Shown here: positions 1-10,265 of the stretch, piece by piece
How positions within the stretch are numbered: position 1 is the stretch's first letter
Layout: each line of letters opens with the position of its first letter
Assembly: GCA_035578175.1 (NCBI GenBank)
Contig: JAQMRL010000004.1
Coordinates: 75,989,901-76,053,900, forward strand
DNA from: Catonia carolina
Taxonomy: Eukaryota > Arthropoda > Insecta > Hemiptera > Achilidae
Length of the DNA: 64,000 nt
Direction: 5' to 3'
The notes under the pieces: generated by a model
Seen by the model: only the letters and a program-made list of their open reading frames with translations
The model's database searches: none
Told to the model about the DNA's origin: nothing
Position numbers and translations under genes: made by a program

Positions 1-1029
1 CTTCGATGATTCATTTGTATTTGTACTAGGGCAACAAAGTTTATTAGTTTCTTCACCAGAAGATTTATCCTCGCTGCCAAAGATATCGTCAGCCGAATCA
101 GAACTCTTGCATGGTGGCTGAACCGTATCCTTCTTTGATTTTTTTGTATTTGTACTAGAACTACAAAGTTTAGTAGTTTTTTCACTAGACGATTTATCCT
201 TGCTGTCAAAAATATCGCTAACCGAATCGGAACTCTTGCATGGTGGCTGAAGCGCTTTACTGACTCTCTCTTTAACTTTGGGCGATATTCTTCTACGTAT
301 CGGTCTAGGCGACGAACATGGATTATTCGAACATGTTTCGGTCGATGAACTAGTCGACGAACGAAAAGACGAACACGAATTATTCGACTTACTTTTTGTA
401 CGATCCAATGATTTCTTTTTAGACCTCTGAAATACTTTACCTACAATACAGACTGATTTTGAATCCTTTGATGTTTGCGATGTTTTTTGTCTAACTTTTC
501 TTTTGTTCTCTTCACATACCGCAGCACATCCGCAATTAATATTTTGAATATTCTTGTAATACACATTCCTAAATAAATTTAGAAACTGTTGCCATGCCGA
601 GGACTTTCGTCTCTCTCTGATGGTACACCCTTTATACAACGGCTCTGAGTACTTATCTTTATTACGTTTGTAGTCTTGTATTATAGGATTGACATTTGAC
701 ATTACCGCTTTACATAGTGGTTTCTTTTTGTATAAATTAATACTTGTGCTTATTCTCCTTAAAAATATAGTCGATCCTGAAGTCTTACTTTGGATACTGG
801 ATTTATAATTACTGTTTAAAATTGATTTATTTTTGTTGTACAATAATGGATCGAATGAGTTTATGCCGTAATAAGAGTATTTGTGTACTTGTATTCCATT
901 TATTGTGCACGTCTCACGTCCAAACACGATTTTTTTAAAACCTTTATCTTCTAAACGATTAAATACACCCTTATTAGCCTTCTCTTTTTCTTCTTCAAAA
1001 TAAAAGTTGTCTGATATTGTCCTTCTATC
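1..1029 (-). CDS. Candidate host gene, third visible exon (partial, runs off left edge)
   Basis: On the minus strand all 343 codons from 1029 to 1 are open, which is very unlikely by chance in AT-rich DNA. The exon starts directly after the acceptor CAG (1030-1032), preceded by a T-rich stretch, and no ATG opens it, so it reads as an internal exon in phase 0. The N-terminal third is mixed and fairly aromatic (for example VHKYSYYGINSFDPLLYN). The rest is Ser/Lys/Thr-rich and low in complexity. A 43-residue unit beginning QPPCKSSDS occurs twice in tandem near the left edge (129-bp period), more acidic in the second copy. No known domain is recognised. A basic, serine-rich tail suggests a nuclear or disordered protein, but that is inference. 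The exon continues outside the window. It is distinct in composition from the surrounding repeats. Confidence 0.68.
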
Positions 1030-1234
1030 CTGTAAACAAATTAAAATTACAATTGTAAAAAAATTAAATACCCTTCTCTTCTAAGGCTTCGTTGCAAAAA
1101 ATGTATTGTAAAAATATATTTTTAGTATATTACAAAAATACGCAATTAGAATTATTGCAACCATTCCAAGGCATTATTCTTGGAAAGGATTGTTTGTTAA
1201 ATACAATATTTTCCCCTTACGTTTTCTTCATATA

Positions 1235-1983
1235 CAGGGTAATTCAAAACTATACGCAATCTCTTGGGATCTCATTCTATAGCTAAAAATAAGAAAAAAA
1301 GTTCATATAAACATATGCCTGAAAACGCTTAGTTAGCGAGTTACGGTTAACGAAAAATTTCACCTAGAACTCTGTACCCTCTGTGAAGTAAGACCGTATA
1401 AAAATGTTAAAGGTAGTTACAAAGATACAAATACGATTGTTTCTTATGTTTTTTAATCTGAAAAATTGAATAAAATTGGTTCCAGAGCTGTAAATCCAAT
1501 ACTTTCACAGATATCTTACATAAAACCCAAGAATTGATGCAAAGATATAACACATTTTTGTGTTTAACGTAAGATTACTTCCATAAATGGTAAATAAAGG
1601 TATATTTTTTCTTAAATAAATTTGTAGGAAATTTAATTCTGAAAAGATTCATGTGAATTACTCAGGAAAAAATGAATAATAGATATTAAAATTATGCTTT
1701 ATTTAAAATCAAACCAGACGCACATAAAACGCACATTTTTAACTGCATAGTATTAACTTTTTATGTAGGTTGGAAGTAACAGCTGATCATTATCAGCTGT
1801 TACTCCCAACCTAATATTTTATGCAGTTAAGGATGTGCGTTTTATGTGCGTCTGTTTTGATTTTAAATAAAGCGAAATTTCAATATCTATTATTCATTTT
1901 TTCCTGAGTAATTCACATGAATCTTTTCAGAATTAAATTTCCTACAAATTTATTTAAGAAAAAATACACCTTTATTTACCATT
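1235..1983 (+). mobile_element. Foldback MITE, truncated at the right end
   Basis: The element starts CAGGGTAATTCAAAA after TATA. Its core is a palindrome: left arm about 1582-1787, right arm 1792-1983, centred on GTAACAGCTGAT/ATCAGCTGTTAC. Sequence 1235-1581 has no inverted partner, so the right arm has lost its outer part. The outer segment (AGAAAAAAAGTTCA, then a CATA..CCTGAAAA block) is similar to the outer arm of the foldback at 12303-13478, so both belong to one diverged superfamily. No coding capacity. Confidence 0.65.
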
Positions 1984-2343
1984 TATTTACAATCATAATT
2001 ATGAAAATCTACGCAGTTATGACTTCAGAATTAAAAAATATAGAACTTCAAACTTCTCGAAAGGAATTCACTACAATTCTCTTCGGTTTTTCAAGAAATT
2101 AGCATCTAAAATAAGGCTCCTTAATTTAAAAAACTGATCGGGAAGTAAAAGGTTTTTTAACAAAATATGCATTTTATTTTGATCAGGAGTTCTTTAATTA
2201 CCTTTCAAGGAATGATTTTTAAATGTATTTTCCATGTAAAATTTAAACTTATGAAACATTGTTAGTGTAAATGACAAACCTAGAATTCGAATGTAAAATT
2301 TTAGTAAAATTTAAGTAGTAATTTAATGTACACGTTTTAATGT
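1984..2343. other. Unassigned AT-rich intronic sequence
   Basis: No gene, repeat partner or terminal structure recognised. Short open frames here look like chance. Confidence 0.5.
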
Positions 2344-3021
2344 TTTCACACGTTTTCGTGAAAAAAACCAGAAAATCACTAATTACCGCTAAACTAAAAG
2401 TTACAAAAAATATTTGAAATAAAAGTTGCAGCTTTTTAAATTCTCTACAACTTTTATTACATAAATTTTTGCGCTAAAATGCATATTAAAGCCGCAATCT
2501 TAAAAAAAACAATTTTTTACTTGAAAACAGCCTCACCAAGAATTTCAGTAAACATTGCGCCTACCCTATCTTGTACAGCATAAAAAATTTAGTAAACTAG
2601 GCGATTATTCTCACATTACTACTAATAAAAGAACATTACATTAGAACACATTACAATAATAAAAGAAATCGTAGGACCAGTTTTTGAGAAAATCGCAAAA
2701 AAGTGAAAAATTACACGAATAAACTACTAATTCCTGTTGGCCGATTTTGATAAAAATGTTCGTGTCGGGTCCGGTAGTGGTATGTAACTTAAGTTTCAAG
2801 TTTCAAATTCGTACAATGTTCCGTTCTTGAGATATTCTGTCCACATACGCACGCACGCACACACACACACGCGCGCGCACACACACAGACCAATCGTTAA
2901 AAACATGTTTTTTTGGTTCAGGGGATATGAAAACGTGTAGATCCGGTGAAAACTCGATTTCGAAAAATCGACGTGAAAACAATACTTTCCTTCCTATATA
3001 TTCATATAGACAAGAGAAAGT
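2344..3021 (-). mobile_element. HINE copy, hairpin end missing
   Basis: Minus-orientation copy of the main repeat. It ends at 3021 with a slightly mutated terminus (GACAAGAGAAAGT). It contains the block with the (CA)n tract at 2856-2888 and the conserved GATCCGGTGAAAACTCGATT segment. The hairpin half is lost beyond about 2344. Confidence 0.8.
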
Positions 3022-3556
3022 AATAAAGCGTAGTGACCGTGCGTGAGTCGCACATTAGAGTAGCGATTGTATACTTTTGTGACTGTACCGTCGTTGCATG
3101 GCGAGGGGCGAAGAGTGGAGTAGATAAACACCAAAGCTGCTTGTGCCAATTCGAATTGTCCAAGGTATACTCGAGCCACAAGTTTGCTTTTGGTTTTTAC
3201 GAGGGGCAAAGAGGGGGAAAGCATCAGTGCGCATGCGCGCTACTTTGGTATCAGTTCGCCACCACAACAAAGTAAACTATACTTAGAGAACATACAGTAG
3301 CCTACATTGTGGACCTTTTGCAGCTTAGCTGTACTTTTGTTGTATAACTGTTACCGTAAAAGGAAATGTCAGTTTCTCGAAACGCGGTCAATCTATTCAC
3401 AGTGCTCAACGAATTCTAATACGCAATGTACTAAAATGTTTTGAAGTTGAAGCTAAACAAAAATAGCTTTCCGTGCCTCTTAAAAAAAGCCAAGAGCGAA
3501 CTTTTAACTACTGTGATGTTCCTGTTTCCATTATTTGTAATATAAAGAAGGAAGTT
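3022..3556. other. Unassigned sequence with CpG-rich patches
   Basis: Unique within the window. Richer in G+C than its surroundings around 3030-3260, with a palindromic GCGCATGCGC (near 3231-3240) like an NRF-1 site. It could be an old retrotransposon promoter or a host regulatory patch; nothing decides. Overlapping short frames on both strands suggest no real gene. Confidence 0.35.
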
Positions 3557-3630
3557 AAGACGGTGAAGGAGATGAATTCTGCATCAGCAGTCTAAGACGG
3601 TGAAGGAGATGAATTCTGCATCAGCAGTCT
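3557..3630. repeat. Perfect 37-bp tandem duplication
   Basis: Units 3557-3593 and 3594-3630 are identical, starting AAGACGGTGAAGG and ending CAGCAGTCT. Perfect identity implies a recent duplication or a collapsed/expanded assembly. Confidence 0.95.
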
Positions 3631-3719
3631 TTTTGACACCTGGTAAAAAAGTAAACGGTTATATCTTGTCGCCGACCGAGGCCGACGACACGTAGCAAAA
3701 CCTTGTTTGTGAAATTGGT

Positions 3720-3735
3720 GGCCCTGAAAAGGGCC
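3720..3735 (-). promoter_or_regulatory. Histone-type mRNA 3' stem-loop
   Basis: The minus strand reads GGCCCTTTTCAGGGCC, an exact match to the metazoan replication-dependent histone stem-loop: 6-bp stem, TTTC loop. It is followed on the minus strand by CACCA and an A-rich stretch, as in histone 3' ends. No histone gene is upstream within reach, so it is probably a relic or part of a mobile element. Confidence 0.65.
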
Positions 3736-3751
3736 GTTTAATTGTGTTGGG

Positions 3752-3767
3752 CGCCCTGAAAAGGGCC
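3752..3767 (-). promoter_or_regulatory. Second histone-type 3' stem-loop, one mismatch
   Basis: The minus strand reads GGCCCTTTTCAGGGCG, the same stem-loop with its outermost pair broken. It lies 32 bp from the first one. The intervening sequences differ, so two stem-loops in series rather than a simple recent duplication. Confidence 0.55.
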
Positions 3768-4608
3768 GTTGTTGGCGTTCGGAAGCGGCAAGCCGGCGTG
3801 ATGGAAGCGGAGCCCGAAGAGTAACGGCTCGGCTACCGGGTTCAGGCTTAGCCTTCCCTCAGCGGCAGTTGGGTCCCCACTGCAGCGTGGCAGTGGTGGC
3901 CCCCAGAGCCCCGCATTGTCGGGTCGGCGTAGGGCGTCTGCTGATAGCGCGGCCGAGGCGGCTATCTCCGGGCCGGCGAAGGCTGACCGGTGCGGGAAGT
4001 AGCGTCCGCCACCGGTAGTGTAGACCAGGGATGGTGCGTCTGGTCTCGGCTGGGCTCGTCCTCTTCAGTTGGGAGCTCTTCTTTCTTCTTCTTGTCCGGT
4101 TGAGAGTTCAGTGAAGAGTGACTCTCGCGGGCGAGAGCGCTCTCTTAAATACCTCTCCCTCGAGTCAACAAGGTGGTGGGGAGAGGCTATAGGCTCTCTG
4201 CGTCAGGCAGGTAGTGGGACTGTGTGTAGACCGTAATATTGGAAGGGCAGGCGGCTAAAATCAATAAGAAAGTGATGACGACATGTGAAACGTTATTACC
4301 GGTTTTGAAAGAAAGGTTAAATTTTAGTTGGAAATTTTTTACATTAACATTTTAAACAAAATGGGGTTTAAGTGAAAAAAGTGTCAGTCACAACGAAGTA
4401 TATTAATTAATTTGCAAAAATGTGGTTAACTAACGGTGCAATTGAACAGATGTAAAATATAATGTCTCACTGTGGAGGTTGGCAGCATTATCAGATTTCT
4501 CTTCCCTTCTTCATAGCCCATCCATACGCAAAAGGCATTTCGTGTCTCATAATCTATAGGAATGAGTGGCGTTTTAGATTTATGTATTTATTTATTTCCC
4601 ATTAAATA

Positions 4609-5118
4609 ACAAAGTATGGTAGAAGCACAAGTGATATCAAAAGTAGAATTGCTCAAGCTAAAAAAGCCTTTGAAATGAAAAACAGCTTACTAACTACAAA
4701 CATTGATTTACAGATTAGGAAAAATTTCTTAAAATATTATGTTTGGAGTGTAGCATTATACGGGAGTGAAAAGTGGGTGATAGGGGCTGTAGAAAAAAAG
4801 AGGATAGAATCTTTCGAAATGTGATGTTATAGGAAAATGTTAAAGATTAGGTGGGTGGACAAAATAAGTAATTTGGAGGTTCTTAGGCGAGTGGATGAAA
4901 AAAGAAGTATATGGAAGCATCTTACCAGAAGAAGGGATAGGCTAGTTAGGCATATCTTAAGACATCCAGGTATTGGGTTATCAATAATGGAGGGTAATAT
5001 TGAGGGAGTAAATTCTAGGGGTAGGCAAAGATTAGAATATGTAAAGCAAATTACAAAAGATGTAGGGTGTTACAGGTATGTAGATATGAAACGACTTGTG
5101 CAAGATAGAACAGCTTAG
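4609..5118 (+). pseudogene. Non-LTR retrotransposon reverse transcriptase, C-terminal fragment
   Basis: The reading frame gives GRSTSDIKSRIAQAKKAFE, then LYGSEKW, RKMLKIRWVDKISN and LEVLRRVDEKRS, then a basic stretch with the typical (L/I)RHILRHP block. This order is that of the post-polymerase C-terminus of RTE-like endonuclease/reverse-transcriptase elements. A TGA near 4824 replaces the usual Trp in E-M-W-CYR, so the frame is broken. The 5' part with endonuclease and the catalytic FADD motif is missing. It ends at a natural stop (5116-5118). 5' truncation is the usual outcome of target-primed insertion. Confidence 0.82.
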
Positions 5119-6321
5119 AGAACTGCATAAAACCAGTCGAGAGACTGATGACAAAAACTAATTCCCATTGCTTACAAAAATAATATCAATAGAAAATAAA
5201 TGTTAATTTCCTTAATTATACTTTAATAATCGAAAAACTATTTATTTTAATTCGTGGTGGGGAAATTAATCCACCCAACTATGGTTTCCCATGTCAATGG
5301 CAGATCAAGGGTAGATTGTAGTGAATGAGGAAATTTTAATGTAACAGATTGTCAAATTAACAAACAATACTGCTGATTCCATCAGTCTTCAAGCTCATAA
5401 TGATATGACATGTATAAATATAACAAACTACGGTGGCATGCGGGCCGCACATGCGCAGTAAGTAGCTCCCCCACCACAGCGTCGTAGCCTGATACAGGCA
5501 GCCTCTAAAGTAGTACTCACTACTCATTGTGTTCTGTTCATGCGGTATTCGTTTTGACATTTGTGTCGCTGTCGAAAGCCACACCCCGTCGAAATTAGTT
5601 GCGCGCGCACAAAATACGGGGAAAATGTCTGCGATTCATTTTAGGGTAATAGGCAATAAGTTTTTTTCTAAATTATGTACCTACCATAAGTTTTGACAGG
5701 CCCGAAAGAGAGGTACGTCATAACCTCATTCTGTTATATTTACTATACGGTTCTTTTTGTTAAAATTTCAAACAACTGATATTATGCGTGTGTAGTTGAT
5801 TTCTAAAAATTAACGTATGTTTCGTATAAAATTCACTACTATAAAAATTGATTCAGCTTCTTGGAATACTAACAGGAAGGAGACACCAGACACGATGATC
5901 TATCTTTGACTTCCCTTCAAAAAATGATTTTTCAAACTCATTTATTATTTCTCTTTCTGCCCTACATATATCAAATTACAGATTACATTTTATATTTTAT
6001 AACAAAATAATAAAACGCATATTATGTAATCCTGGAAAAGAAGTTATATTAGCCTACGTGATACGCAAAAAATTTGATGAGATTTAAACGTATAACTTTG
6101 TACGAGGGTATCTTATATAAATATCAGAGTAGAATAATAAAATTTATAGTGTAATAAAATAAGATCCATTAGGAAGCGAAAGTAATATTTTCAGAATTTT
6201 TTTTATGAAAAATGAGCTTGTTAGAGTGTAGTGAACGAAACTGGCCGGTAGAGTGCCCTACCGTACCGCGTATTGTCACTATTGTGCTTGAACACCGTGC
6301 ACTGATTGAAATGAGTTGAGG
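5119..6321. other. Unassigned intronic sequence
   Basis: No feature found apart from a CpG-rich patch at 5430-5620 (ACATGCGCAG, GCGCGCGCAC) of unknown nature. Mostly A+T-rich with no repeat partner in the window. Confidence 0.45.
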
Positions 6322-7757
6322 CATGGCGTTCTTTAGTTACAGGCGGGATAGCAGTTGGGGGGAGAAGTCTGACTGGTGACGTCAGAAATCCAGTTTCTAA
6401 TTCATTACATTACATTGTAATAGGCTATACGTACATAATATATTATTATGAATCCTCACTTACTATCTCTGATTTTGTGTGTGTTTGTTTTGAATACGGA
6501 TTATAAATAAGATTACTATAAATTTATTTATATAAATTTGTTTATTTAGATCTAAATACGTAATTACCGTTTATAGAATAAAATGTTTCTTCTCTTACCT
6601 CACCGTCTGTTCTTTTCTGTTAAAACTAAATCAAACTGCTGGGATATTAATGTTTGCTGGCCAAATGTTTCATCATCAGGTTCAAAAAATGTTGTCTTTA
6701 ATTCATCAATAAGGGTTTTAATATGCGATGACATGGAATACAATTTAGGTGAGTAGCTGATTTTACTGACATTGTCATCGCATATTCTTCAAATAAACCA
6801 TTTTAAAATCTTAAAGCAATCAAAATTAACTTTGATTTCTTGTTCAGATAATTTAATATCTTGATAGAAAATGGTCGGTACTAAATTCGAGTCTATAGTA
6901 AGAAAAACATAAAATTTCCTAGCCGAGTAATTAATTTTTTCCTATTATTAATTCAGATGTTTTTGAATGAACATGCAGGTCTGTAAAACCAAATGTACTC
7001 AATCTTATATTAATATTATCTTTTAAAAAATTCAAATTTTGAACGGGATCTGGTTCATTTTGACATGCAATTCGGTCATTTTCCTCTTTAATTTTTTTGT
7101 TTTGGTTTCAGCTCTCTTTTTTCCGGAGCTTTTCTTTTCGCTGGAAGAGTTTTACTCAAATTATCAGGCAAATTAGGAAATATCGAGGGATAAGCTTCTT
7201 GTTTAAGTCGCGGTCTGTATAACTTCATTGTTCTGGTTTCACCAGAATTAGTTTTGTAATCGTACTCGGTTACAATAAATCTGGAATCGAAGTGTTTAAC
7301 GCAAACATGGGTATGAGCATTAGGAGTCCAATCAGTCCTAGGTATAACCCGTTTCCATTTCTCAAAAGAATCTTTCTCTTTCGGAAACTTAAACATTGAT
7401 ATGTACTTTTCTTTTGAAGAAGCAAAATAATTACTTTTTCATTGAGGCACACAACAATGATACGGCATTTTAAAATTCTTAACAACTGAATATTCAACAC
7501 AATTATTAATATAGCAATACTGAAATCTACAATTATTCTAATGAATTTCAACACGAAATGATGAAAAATGATTTATTAAAAATACTGTACTGTATCATCA
7601 AATAGAATAACAGCAAACGACTAGTCTCACTTAATTGTAAACACATACTTAAATATGCGAATAAGACAGTGTGTAGATAGCGCCACGTCAGTTATTAAGA
7701 CTGCTGACGTCATTACCCCCACTCCAGTACTCCCGCCTGTAATTAGAGAACGCCATG
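6322..7757. mobile_element. P-element-like DNA transposon (degenerate)
   Basis: Ends are inverted repeats: left begins CATGGCGTTCTTTAGTTACA, and the right end read inward is CATGGCGTTCTCTAATTACA. About 27 bp match with few changes, followed by shared TGACGTCA-containing sequence. The element is flanked by GTTGAGG on both sides (6315-6321 and 7758-7764), a 7-bp target duplication. P superfamily elements duplicate 8 bp and start CATG, and the element carries a THAP-domain frame (see 6600-7468), so assignment to the P superfamily is well supported. At 1436 bp it is too short for a full transposase. Confidence 0.78.
6600..7468 (-). pseudogene. THAP-domain transposase remnant of the P-like element
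   Basis: From the ATG at 7466-7468 the minus strand reads MPYHCCVPQ, then a TGA (7439-7441) where the second zinc-binding Cys is expected, then in the same frame SNYFASSKEKY, FKFPKEKDSFEKWKRVIPR, DWTPNAHTHVCVKHF and YPSIFPNLP. These are the Cys/His core and AVPTIF-like end of a THAP C2CH zinc finger, a DNA-binding module of P-like transposases. After about residue 130 the sequence stays partly protein-like (one short block again reads HLNCIPCHRILKP) but with many stops and frame changes. No RNase-H-like catalytic domain can be followed. Certainly inactive. Confidence 0.8.
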
Positions 7758-7875
7758 GTTGAGGGGAACGGCGGGCGCAACACATTCTCTCTCTGTCCCG
7801 CTACCCTCCCTACATGCCGCTGTAATTGGCGAATAGTATACTATAGTTAACTTAACATTCACAATCGAAACTTAC

Positions 7876-8070
7876 CGGTTTGTTTGATTTATCATGTTTT
7901 GAAAGCGAGTTTTCTGTTTTAATGTTACAAACATCTTTTCCGAGTGAGTTTTCTGTGTTAATGTTATGAACGCCTGTTATAAATTTCTTCAGAAATTGCT
8001 TTAATGCTCCTGGTATAAGGATTCTTGAAGGCGTCATCTTGCGTTTTGATTTGATTTTGCATTTTCTCAG
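7876..8070 (-). CDS. Candidate host gene, second visible exon
   Basis: A 195-bp minus-strand open segment (65 codons) lies between a possible acceptor TTTTAG (ending at 8071) and a consensus donor GTAAGT (7870-7875). It begins LRKCKIKSKRKM, a basic nuclear-signal-like run, continues MTPSRILIPGALKQFLKKF, and carries two short related motifs (NINTENSLGK and NIKTENSLSK). It ends in phase 0, so it joins the 343-codon exon ending at 1029 without a frame change. Alternatively the ATG at 8035-8037 is the start codon of a first coding exon; the stop TAG sits exactly at the acceptor, so both readings are open. The intron to the next exon contains a P-like element and non-LTR remnants. Function is not recognised. 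Confidence 0.5.
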
Positions 8071-8116
8071 CTAAAACATTTTATCAATATTGTAACATTA
8101 ATAATAGTATTAGTTT

Positions 8117-8500
8117 GTTGTTGTTGTTTAGGTCATCAGCCGAAAGGCTGGTTTGAACCTGTAGAGGTTTTCCTAAGTAAAACGAGGAGTGAGGTGGTTT
8201 ACCATTGCCTTCCTCACTGAGTGGAAAAGTACGCTCATCAGCATGCCGGGCCCTCTGAAAAGCACATATTTTAAACTTTGCAAACGACACCTTCACTTCA
8301 TTCACCACAGGGTCTGGCTGTACAATGAAATTCATTACTTTCAGAGACAATTCTGATTAGTGTCTTTTGCACCTCTACCTCTTCTGTTCTTAAATGATTC
8401 AGTCATTTAATTGGCTGACCATGTGATAAGAAACAGAACTATTTATTTTAGCCCTGCAACGAACAGAGTGAGTGTAACTCCACTTGTCCGTTATGGGCAG
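8117..8500 (-). mobile_element. SINE E copy, near full length
   Basis: Copy of the approximately 394-bp SINE-like family (5' GCCCATAACAGACAGGTGG, 3' GATGACCTAAACAAC plus an (AAC)n tail). The tail is at the low-coordinate end. The flanks AGTATTAGTTT (8106-8116) and AGTAGTAGTTT (8501-8511) look like an 11-bp target duplication with one change. It overlaps a shared but non-informative open frame (MNFIVQPDPVV...). Confidence 0.8.
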
Positions 8501-9189
8501 AGTAGTAGTTTATGGAAGGTTTAAAATAGTTAGGATGAGATAATTTTGTTGTATAAAATCAATAAAATAATCTTTAAAATAAAATCTGATGTGAAATACT
8601 CACACAACTTTCTCTTGGCAATGCAAATAATGACCAATATAACCTAATATTAGTACCAAACCATTAGAAATAAACAAAAAACTAACCTCAAAAAACAGAA
8701 CCTTATTTTAATCATGAGTGAAAGACGCAAAATGAAAATCGACCTCAGTTTGGCTTAAAAATACGGAAAATCACTCTTTCACGCTAAACTAGGTTCTATA
8801 GAGAAAAAATGCTATAAATAAAATTTGTAGGTCTTTTAAATTTAAATATACACTTTTGTCATAAAATGCATACTAAGACCAAAATCTTTAAAAAAATCAA
8901 TTTTTTCACACGTTTTCGTGAGAAAAAAACATAAAATTGCTAATTACCGCTAAACTAAGCGTTATACAAAAAAATGTTTGAAATAAAAGTTGTAGGATTT
9001 TAAAGTCTCTACAACTTCTATAAAATACATTTTTGCGCTAAAATGCATATTAAAGCCGTTTACGTGAAAACAGCCTCACCAAGAATTTCAGCAAACATGG
9101 TGCCTACCCTATCTTGTAGAGCATAAAATATTGAGTAAACCAGGCGATTTTTAAAAAATCGTAGGACCAGTTTTTGAGAAAATTGCAAA

Positions 9190-9504
9190 AAGTGAAAAAT
9201 TATACGAATAAACTACTACTTCCGGTTGACTGATTTTAATGAAAATGTTTGTGTCGGGTCCCGTAGTAGTATGTAACGTTAAGTTTTAAGTTTCAAGTTC
9301 GTACGATGTTCCGTTCTTCACACACACACACACACACGCGCGCGCGCGCACACACACATAAAATTACACGAATAAACTACTACTTCCGGTTGACCGATTT
9401 TAATGAAAATGTTTGTGTCGGGTCCCGTAGTAGTATGTAACGTTAAGTTTTAAGTTTCAAGTTCGTACGATGTTCCGTTCTTCACACACACACATACACG
9501 CGCG

Positions 9505-9556
<52 letters not shown>

Positions 9557-9690
9557 AAATTACACGAATAAACTACTACTTACGGTTGACCGATTTTAAT
9601 GAAAATGTTTGTGTCGGGTCCTGTAGTAGTATGTAACGTTAAGTTTTAAGTTTCAAGTTCGTACGATGTTCCGTTCTTCACACACACACA
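9190..9690 (-). repeat. Tandem triplication inside a HINE
   Basis: Three successive blocks start near 9201, 9362 and 9557 with periods of about 164 and 196 bp. The sequence from ACGAATAAACTACTACTT to GATGTTCCGTTCTTCACACA is nearly identical in each, and the differing period comes from the length of the CA/CG microsatellite. Probably unequal crossing-over or replication slippage through the repeat. Confidence 0.9.
9484..9553. repeat. (CA)n/(CG)n microsatellite
   Basis: Alternating purine-pyrimidine tract with a central GCGCGCGCGCGC core, able in principle to adopt Z-DNA. Similar tracts lie at 9317-9357 and 9681-9726. Confidence 0.9.
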
Positions 9691-9981
9691 CACACACACC
9701 GCGCGCGCATACACACACACACACACAGAGTGGGAGGGGGAGAGAGAGACGCACAGACAAACACACACACACACACAGATCAATCGCTAAAAACATGTTT
9801 TTTGGGTTCAGGGGGTCTGAAAACGTGTAGATCCGGTGAAAACTCGATTTCTTAAAATCTTCATGAAAACAATACTTTCCTTCCTGTATATTTAAATAGG
9901 CAAGTGAAAGTAAAAAGAGGAATAATCTATTCCGGTTCGAATGTAAGTCCGTGTAAGTCCGTTTCGTGAATCGGACTTTCG

Positions 9982-10226
9982 AGAGTTATCTCCTCTGAGA
10001 GTTATACATTTCATCGTTAAAACAGCCAGACCCTGTGGTAAATGAAGTGAAGTTGTTATTTGCTGGGTGAAAAATAAATGCTTTTTAGAGGACCTGACAT
10101 GCTGATAAGCATACTTTTCCACTCAGTGAGGAAGGCAATTGTAAACCACGTCATTCCTCGTTTTACTCAGTAAAGCTTCTAGAGGTTCAAGCCAAACTTT
10201 CAGCTGATCACCTAAACAACAATAAA
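9982..10226 (+). mobile_element. SINE E copy, 5' truncated
   Basis: Starts inside the family at GAGTTATCTCCTCTGAGAG and runs to GATCACCTAAACAACAATAA. It is diverged from the consensus. 5' truncation is typical of target-primed insertion. Confidence 0.75.
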
Positions 10227-10265
10227 GTCGTTTTGTAGAAAATTTGAGTATTTAAATTTTTAAAG

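Larger units (their letters stand above)
3631..4260. other. GC-rich island, probably the 5' part of a retrotransposon next to histone-type 3' ends
   Basis: About 600 bp with much higher G+C than anything nearby. It starts with CG-rich sequence around two histone-type stem-loops (see 3720 and 3752) and continues into GC-rich DNA with runs such as CTCAGCGGCAGTTGGGTCCC. No histone coding sequence is visible on the minus strand above the stem-loops. Such base content is common in 5' regions of non-LTR elements, so an element inserted near, or carrying, a histone 3' end is the best guess. No long open frame survives. Confidence 0.4.
1030..7875 (-). other. Inferred intron between candidate exons 2 and 3
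   Basis: GTAAGT donor at 7870-7875 and CAG acceptor at 1030-1032, both on the minus strand, phase 0 on both sides. It is filled by a foldback element, a HINE, a GC-rich island, a non-LTR fragment and a P-like element. Inference only. Confidence 0.42.
8585..9911 (-). mobile_element. HINE copy with triplicated microsatellite block
   Basis: Complete minus-orientation copy: hairpin end TCTGATGTGAAATACTCACA at 8585, ACTTTC end at 9911. A segment with AAACTACTACTTCCGGTTGAC and the CA/CG tract is present three times (see 9190-9690), which makes this copy about 350 bp longer than the norm. Confidence 0.85.

Noticed and set aside
3720..4000. A histone gene on the minus strand upstream of the stem-loops
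   Set aside because: Translation of the minus strand above the stem-loops in the phases examined gives no histone C-terminus.
6234..7860. Foldback or MITE interpretation of the inverted repeats near 6322 and 7757
   Set aside because: The THAP frame and the 7-bp duplication fit a P-type transposon better than a simple MITE.
8084..8350. Shared open frame (MNFIVQPDPVVNEVKVSF...) present in many SINE E copies as a conserved small gene
   Set aside because: It follows the repeat wherever it occurs, is broken by different frame changes in each copy, and flanking non-coding parts of the SINE are equally conserved. Treated as a by-product of the repeat.
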